Shown here: piece by piece, positions 59,878 through 64,000 of the stretch
How positions within the stretch are numbered: position 1 is the stretch's first letter
How the letters are laid out: each line of letters opens with the position of its first letter
Assembly (NCBI GenBank): GCA_964520495.1
Contig: CAZFMZ010000001.1
Span: 124,001-188,000, forward strand
DNA from: UBA1020 sp964520495
Lineage (GTDB): Bacteria; Patescibacteriota; Saccharimonadia; Saccharimonadales; Saccharimonadaceae
Length of the DNA stretch: 64,000 nucleotides
Direction: 5' to 3'
The notes under the pieces: model-generated
What the model saw: the letters and a program-made list of their open reading frames with translations, nothing else
Told to the model about the DNA's origin: nothing
Databases searched by the model: none
Program-made: the position numbers and the translations under genes

Positions 59878-61230
59878 TTAGTCGGAATGCTTGCGGTCGA
59901 GCGACATGAAGCGAAGCCGTTCGGGGTGGAAGTACAAGCCTACTTCACCGACCGGTCCGTTACGATGCTTGGCGATGATGAGCTTGGTGATGTTTTCTAC
60001 CTCTGGGTTGTCGGGCTCGTAGTAGCCAGGGCGGTAGATGAACGACACGATATCGGCATCCTGCTCGATACTTCCCGATTCACGCAGGTCGGACAGCATA
60101 GGAATCTGCGGGCTACGTTGTTCGACCGTACGACTGAGCTGGGATAATGCAATGAGGGGGACGTTGAGCTCGCGTGCAATCAACTTCAAGCCTCTTGAAA
60201 TCTCGCTTACTTCCTGGACTCGGTTGCCGTCACTGCGCCCGGAGCCCTGCATCAGCTGTAGATAGTCGACGATGATCAGGCCAAGTGGTGAATCATGTGA
60301 GATACGACGGGCTTTGGTGCGCATTTCCAGGACTGACAGACCGGGCTGGTCATCGATGAATATCGGTGCTTCAGCCAGTTCTCCCATGGCTTCGGACAAT
60401 TTCGAGAAATCCTCATCGGACAGGTTACCGGTCCGGATATTCCAAGCGTCGACACCAGAGGCATCGGCCAGCATACGATCGACCAATTGCTCCTTGCTCA
60501 TCTCGAGGCTGAAAAACAGTACCGGTTGCTTGGCAATTGTCGCCACGTTATACGCCAGGTTCGTGACCAACGTGGTCTTACCCATGGCGGGGCGTGCCGC
60601 CAGGATGATCAGGTCGCTCCGCTGCAAGCCTGCCGTCATGTTATCAAGATCACGATAGCCGGTGCGGATACCTCGAAGCTGCCCCTTGTTGCGGTGGAGC
60701 TCTTCCATGCGGTCGAAACTGTCGGTCAGGATATGTTCGAGACTGACGACGTCCTGTTTGAGCGACTGGTCGGACACCGAGAACAGTTCGGCCTCGGCTT
60801 TTTCAAGCAATTCCTGAGTCGTCGTGTCTTCATCAAAGCCCATTTCTGAAATATCGGCACTTGCGCGGATTAAACGGCGGCGCACCGCCTTTTGGGCAAC
60901 GATTTCAGCATAGGCCGCGGCGTGCGCGGAGGTAGGAACGTAGGTGGTCAGCTCGGTCAGGTAGGCAGAACCGCCAATCGTTTCGAGTTCTTTCTTCCGC
61001 TTCAACTCATCCGTCAGCGTGAGCAAGTCGACAGGCTTGTGTCGCTCATAGAGCCGCATCATGCTATCGAAAACGATGCCGTGTCGCTTGTCATAAAAGT
61101 CATGGGCAGCCACGAATTCCGAGACGTCCGCCAGCACCTCGTCATCAATCAGAACAGCGCCGAGAAGACTCTTCTCCGCGTCGATACTTTGGGGCGGCAC
61201 TTTGCCTGCCTGAACCTCTTTGTCTGCCAT
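59878..61230 (-). CDS. dnaB: Replicative DNA helicase DnaB
   Basis: 450 residues. N-terminal DnaB domain (PPQSIDAEKSLLGAVLID), RecA-like ATPase with Walker A ARPAMGKTT, FSLEMSKEQLVDRML, LIIVDYLQLMQG and ALSQLSRTVEQR. Unwinds DNA at the fork. Starts 4 nt after dnaX and is therefore cotranscribed with it. Confidence 0.98.
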   Translation of the reverse strand: MADKEVQAGKVPPQSIDAEKSLLGAVLIDDEVLADVSEFVAAHDFYDKRHGIVFDSMMRLYERHKPVDLLTLTDELKRKKELETIGGSAYLTELTTYVPTSAHAAAYAEIVAQKAVRRRLIRASADISEMGFDEDTTTQELLEKAEAELFSVSDQSLKQDVVSLEHILTDSFDRMEELHRNKGQLRGIRTGYRDLDNMTAGLQRSDLIILAARPAMGKTTLVTNLAYNVATIAKQPVLFFSLEMSKEQLVDRMLADASGVDAWNIRTGNLSDEDFSKLSEAMGELAEAPIFIDDQPGLSVLEMRTKARRISHDSPLGLIIVDYLQLMQGSGRSDGNRVQEVSEISRGLKLIARELNVPLIALSQLSRTVEQRSPQIPMLSDLRESGSIEQDADIVSFIYRPGYYEPDNPEVENITKLIIAKHRNGPVGEVGLYFHPERLRFMSLDRKHSD

Positions 61231-61234
61231 GGTC

Positions 61235-62650
61235 TTATGCGGCGTCGTCGACGCCTACCTCTTCTCCTCCACCCATAATAGCAGCTACTTTTGCGGCCTG
61301 GCTATCTTTTAGCGGCTTCGTCGTGGCACGGGTCTCGATTTCCAGGTGGCCGAATCCTAACTCCTCAAGCGCCCCACTTAGCAGGACGCGGTACTTGCTG
61401 TCGTCCAGCTTCTTCTTATAAAAGGCGGTTCGGGTATACAGAATCAGCGTATCGCCCTCGTGTTCGGGCTCGCATTTGCACAGCACGCTGTAAAGGGCGA
61501 CGTGGTGAGCTTTTATGTAGGCTACGAGCGTATCCCAGTCGAATGGCTGGCTGGGTACGTTTGAACGTTTTTTGGCGGGTCGTTTCGTCGTTTCAGGCAT
61601 GACCTGCGCGTTGCTTTTTGACGTAGCTTGCGGCGCGGCGGCTTTCGGTGCTGTCGGACGGACAGGCTGCGCAGGCGCCGGCGATGTGGCAACTGGCGCT
61701 GAGGCCGGCCCGTGAAAAAGCCCGAGGGTGGTGAGTAGCTTCAGATCGGGGTAGGCCGACTGGTGGACGTCGAGCAACGAATCAAGTAACGGAAGTAACT
61801 CAGGCTGGTCGCTGAGCCGGTGACGGATCGCGTCGGTCACCTGAGCGGCCACTACGCGAGCCGCGATACCGTTCGCCGACAATTCATCCAGTCGTCGGGC
61901 GATAGTCTTGACGTCGCCGCCAAGAACCGCCTCGAGGATGTCGCCGACTTGGTCTTCGTCGGCAAGTCCGAGCGAGGCCTGGACTGCCTGTACCGTCAGT
62001 GTCTGGTCGCCATGACCGCTGTAAAGTTGGTCAAACAGGCTGACGCTGTCTCGGAAGCTGCCGTCCGCATGTCGTGCGATGAGACGAAGCGCGTCATCCT
62101 CGATCGTGATATGTTCGGCGGCGGCGATGCGGCGCAGATTCGTCACCAGATCTTCGATACTGGCGCGCTTGAACGCATGGCGCTGAGTACGACTGAGGAT
62201 GGTTTCAGGTACTTTGTCGATGTCTGTCGTGGCTAGGATGAAAACGACATGCTCTGGCGGCTCCTCAAGGGTCTTCAAGAGTGCATTGAAGGCCGGTTTC
62301 GACAGCATGTGTACTTCGTCAATGATATAGACTTTCTTCTTGGCGCTCACGGGTGCGGTCTGCACGCGTTCACGTAGGTCACGGATATCCTCGACACCGT
62401 TATTGCTCGCCGCGTCAATCTCGATGATATCAAGATGAGTACTTTCGTCATCATACGGCAAGCCATTTAGCTCATGCGCCAGGATACGCGCGATTGAGGT
62501 CTTACCAACACCCCGCGGGCCAGTAAACAGATAGGCGTGGGCAACCCGATCCTGGGTGATAGCCTGTGCGAGGAGCGACGTCACATGGGACTGCCCGACG
62601 ATCTCGTCGAGCGAACGGCTACGGTACTTACGATATAGCGCCAGGCTCAT
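61235..62650 (-). CDS. dnaX: DNA polymerase III subunit gamma/tau
   Basis: 471 residues from the ATG at 62650 (family start MSLALYRKYRSRSLDEIVGQ). Walker A GPRGVGKT (44-51), IIDEVHMLSKPAFNALLKTLEEPPEHV and the SRTQRHAFKR arginine-finger region. The zinc module CxxxxxCxxC normally present after Walker A is missing (residues 58-75). A Pro/Ala-rich linker (about 350-395) and a tau-like C-terminal domain follow. Clamp-loader motor. Confidence 0.96.
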   Translation of the reverse strand: MSLALYRKYRSRSLDEIVGQSHVTSLLAQAITQDRVAHAYLFTGPRGVGKTSIARILAHELNGLPYDDESTHLDIIEIDAASNNGVEDIRDLRERVQTAPVSAKKKVYIIDEVHMLSKPAFNALLKTLEEPPEHVVFILATTDIDKVPETILSRTQRHAFKRASIEDLVTNLRRIAAAEHITIEDDALRLIARHADGSFRDSVSLFDQLYSGHGDQTLTVQAVQASLGLADEDQVGDILEAVLGGDVKTIARRLDELSANGIAARVVAAQVTDAIRHRLSDQPELLPLLDSLLDVHQSAYPDLKLLTTLGLFHGPASAPVATSPAPAQPVRPTAPKAAAPQATSKSNAQVMPETTKRPAKKRSNVPSQPFDWDTLVAYIKAHHVALYSVLCKCEPEHEGDTLILYTRTAFYKKKLDDSKYRVLLSGALEELGFGHLEIETRATTKPLKDSQAAKVAAIMGGGEEVGVDDAA

Positions 62651-62718
62651 AGTAGAGTCACACTCCCCTTCTTTATTTCTATATTGTACGACAGTCGGGG
62701 CGTGACCAGCGTTGTGTT

Positions 62719-63294
62719 TTAGATGTGACCGCCTTCGCGCACATAGCAGCGGCCGCATAACGAATGATAGGTTACCTCGCCATTGCCGTCGATGGCTACC
62801 TGATCACCCTCAAACACGTAGGCACCGTTCACGCGGCGACAGTTGAATTCCGCTTGGGAGCCACAGAAGCACATAGTCGGCAACTTCTCGATGTTATCCG
62901 CTACCTCGAACAGGCGCTCACTACCGGCAAACAGCTGCGTACGAAAATCCGCCCGCAGACCATAGGCGATCACCGAGATGTCATCGTGTTTCGTCAGGCG
63001 GAACAGTTGGCCAATCTGTTCTCGGCTAAGAAACTGCGCTTCGTCAACCAATACGCATGCCACGTTGTCATGCGACCGGACGGCCGTTTCAACGTCAGTT
63101 TCCGGGGTTGCCAAGACGTCGGCGATACGAGAGTGACCGCCCCGCGCCATCACCCTGGCATCATCCTTGGTATCGATAGTTGGCTTCACCACGACCACTT
63201 TCAGGCCGCGCTCCTCATAGTTGTAGGCGGTCTTTATGAGCGTGTCGCTCTTCCCGCTGTTCATCGCTCCGTATTTGAAATGCAGTTTTGCCAT
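62719..63294 (-). CDS. tdk: Thymidine kinase, type II
   Basis: 191 residues. P-loop GAMNSGKS (9-16), LVDEAQFLSREQI, IAYGLRADF and two zinc-binding Cys pairs (CFC...C and LCGRCY). Phosphorylates thymidine, a salvage step expected in a host-dependent bacterium. TACACT (63303-63308) ends 8 nt before the ATG. Confidence 0.97.
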   Translation of the reverse strand: MAKLHFKYGAMNSGKSDTLIKTAYNYEERGLKVVVVKPTIDTKDDARVMARGGHSRIADVLATPETDVETAVRSHDNVACVLVDEAQFLSREQIGQLFRLTKHDDISVIAYGLRADFRTQLFAGSERLFEVADNIEKLPTMCFCGSQAEFNCRRVNGAYVFEGDQVAIDGNGEVTYHSLCGRCYVREGGHI

Positions 63295-63310
63295 TACTTT
63301 TTAGTGTAGC

Positions 63311-63340
63311 AAAAACGCGACCATGACAGGTCGCGTTTTC
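63311..63340 (-). terminator. Terminator after the 63357 gene
   Basis: AAAACGCGACC (63312-63322) with GGTCGCGTTTT (63329-63339), loop of 6, T5 on the minus strand. It lies just upstream of the tdk -10 box, so the hairpin probably overlaps tdk's upstream promoter region. Confidence 0.88.
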
Positions 63341-63356
63341 TCATTGTGCGGTGAAC

Positions 63357-63872
63357 CTAGAGGGCCGCTTCGACCGCTGCCCAGGTAGCATCCTGGTTTT
63401 CGGTCGGTACGATGATGGTGACCTGGTCGCCGACGTTGATACGGAAGTACGTCACGCTCGCCAGCAGGATGCGGTACTCCTTGCCATTGGCTTCGACATA
63501 GTACGCCCCGTCATGCTGAGTCAGGGTGCCGATGACCTGGGTACGCGGTACCGGACCGATTTGCTTGTAGATAAAGCTACCGTCGTCGGCAATCGTCAGT
63601 TTGAGGATGTCACCTTCGACCAACTTAGACTTTGAAGCGTAATTGGCAGGTACCGGGTATTCCTTGCCATCGGGGCCGGCCATTTTTTGTCCATCGAAGA
63701 CACCCTCGACAACCTTGCCGCTAACGTCTTCACGACTGTTCGTTGGAGTGACGACATGTCCGTCGTCGCCGATGATGCTAATCAGCAGCTCTTTGGCAGC
63801 AGCAATGTTCGTCTCAGCCTCCTGAATGAGGGAGCGAAGCCGCTTCACCTGTTTCTCTGGTAATTCAGACAT
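63357..63872 (-). CDS. Hypothetical coiled-coil plus beta-barrel protein
   Basis: 171 residues. N-terminal helix (EKQVKRLRSLIQEAETNIAAAKELL) followed by beta-rich segments GKVVEGVFDGQKMAGPDG, KLVEGDILKLTIADDGSFIY and YFRINVGDQVTIIVP. The organisation recalls small nucleic-acid-associated proteins but no family is certain. TATAAT near 63922 gives a leader of about 45 nt; AAAGGA lies about 13 nt before the ATG. Confidence 0.75.
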   Translation of the reverse strand: MSELPEKQVKRLRSLIQEAETNIAAAKELLISIIGDDGHVVTPTNSREDVSGKVVEGVFDGQKMAGPDGKEYPVPANYASKSKLVEGDILKLTIADDGSFIYKQIGPVPRTQVIGTLTQHDGAYYVEANGKEYRILLASVTYFRINVGDQVTIIVPTENQDATWAAVEAAL

Positions 63873-63959
63873 ATTGCTCGCAGTATCCTTTGTCTGTTTT
63901 ATGCAGTAATAATAACTCCATTATATACCAAAACTGGAAATTAAAAGTCAACATTATTT

Positions 63960-63968
63960 TTATCCACA
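63960..63968 (+). other. Single consensus DnaA box
   Basis: TTATCCACA matches the DnaA-binding consensus exactly. Only one copy is visible before the window ends, so an origin cannot be claimed. It lies in an AT-rich stretch upstream of the 63357 gene. Confidence 0.35.
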
Positions 63969-64000
63969 CGGATTTCAGGGGTCAAAATGACTTCGTTGTA

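Noticed and set aside
1..64000. CRISPR arrays, insertion sequences, transposases, integrases
   Set aside because: No regularly spaced repeats and no transposase or recombinase motifs were seen.
1..64000. Alternative genetic code (TGA as Gly)
   Set aside because: TGA ends several clear genes at family-typical lengths, for example exonuclease III and atpG.

Overview
The window reads as a chromosome segment of a Patescibacteria/CPR bacterium, most likely Candidatus Saccharibacteria (TM7). The reasons are very compact gene packing, the standard code (TGA is used as a stop, unlike Gracilibacteria/Absconditabacteria), a complete F-type ATP synthase operon, sortase and type IV pilin-like genes, RecR and DnaX without their zinc modules, and many small lineage-style proteins of unknown function. 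This placement rests on gene content only; there is no rRNA here to confirm it. One 10-N scaffold gap (50438-50447) shows that the sequence is an assembly scaffold.

Layout. 1-7.3 kb: membrane histidine kinase (cut by the window edge), DUF3048 protein, gltX, two anchored surface-type proteins, a sortase and tRNA-Leu. 7.3-12 kb: a leftward unit of exonuclease III, guanylate-kinase-like protein, membrane protein, HAD phosphatase and YjeF-like protein. 12-22.5 kb: smpB, a cytidylate-kinase-like gene, two GT4 glycosyltransferases, an alpha/beta hydrolase, an ABC-F ATPase, an AAA+ ATPase with an unknown neighbour, and a glutaredoxin. 22.6-26.5 kb: two tandem paralogues joining a pilin-type N terminus to seven RCC1-like repeats. 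26.7-33.5 kb: ATP synthase operon I/Z-a-c-b-delta-alpha-gamma-x-beta-epsilon, where x is an unknown 60-residue ORF. 33.5-46.5 kb: possible cadmium-type carbonic anhydrase, Dus, a roughly 700-nt structured probable RNA locus with its own promoter, a helicase-nuclease, a prepilin, an RNA methyltransferase, a DEAD-box helicase, a folate enzyme and a small stress operon. 46.5-50.6 kb: lipid kinase and flippase-like genes, a 28-codon basic protein gene, and a duplicated AT-rich cassette region next to tRNA-Gln genes. 50.6-64 kb: Gre factor, two-component system, HxlR regulator, PAP2 phosphatase, AI-2E-type permease, cysS, a DHH phosphoesterase, and the replication/repair genes recR, ybaB, dnaB, dnaX and tdk.

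A strong rule runs through the whole window. First genes of transcription units carry a TATAAT-like -10 box ending only about 6-9 nt before the start codon, which predicts leaderless mRNAs. Genes inside operons instead have Shine-Dalgarno sequences or ATGA overlaps. I used this rule to move several starts downstream of the longest-ORF start (exonuclease III, both GT4 region starts, the hydrolase, ABC-F, DHH, response regulator, AI-2E permease, DGK and prepilin).

The best candidates for undescribed biology are: (i) the structured transcript at 35654-36390 with paired ends and an embedded 48-codon ORF; (ii) the tRNA-Gln-adjacent cassettes at 48.6-50.3 kb, where the tRNA 3' end, a terminator and a signal-anchor are duplicated while the protein C termini differ; (iii) the extra ORF inside the ATP synthase operon; and (iv) the pilin-RCC1 fusion pair.
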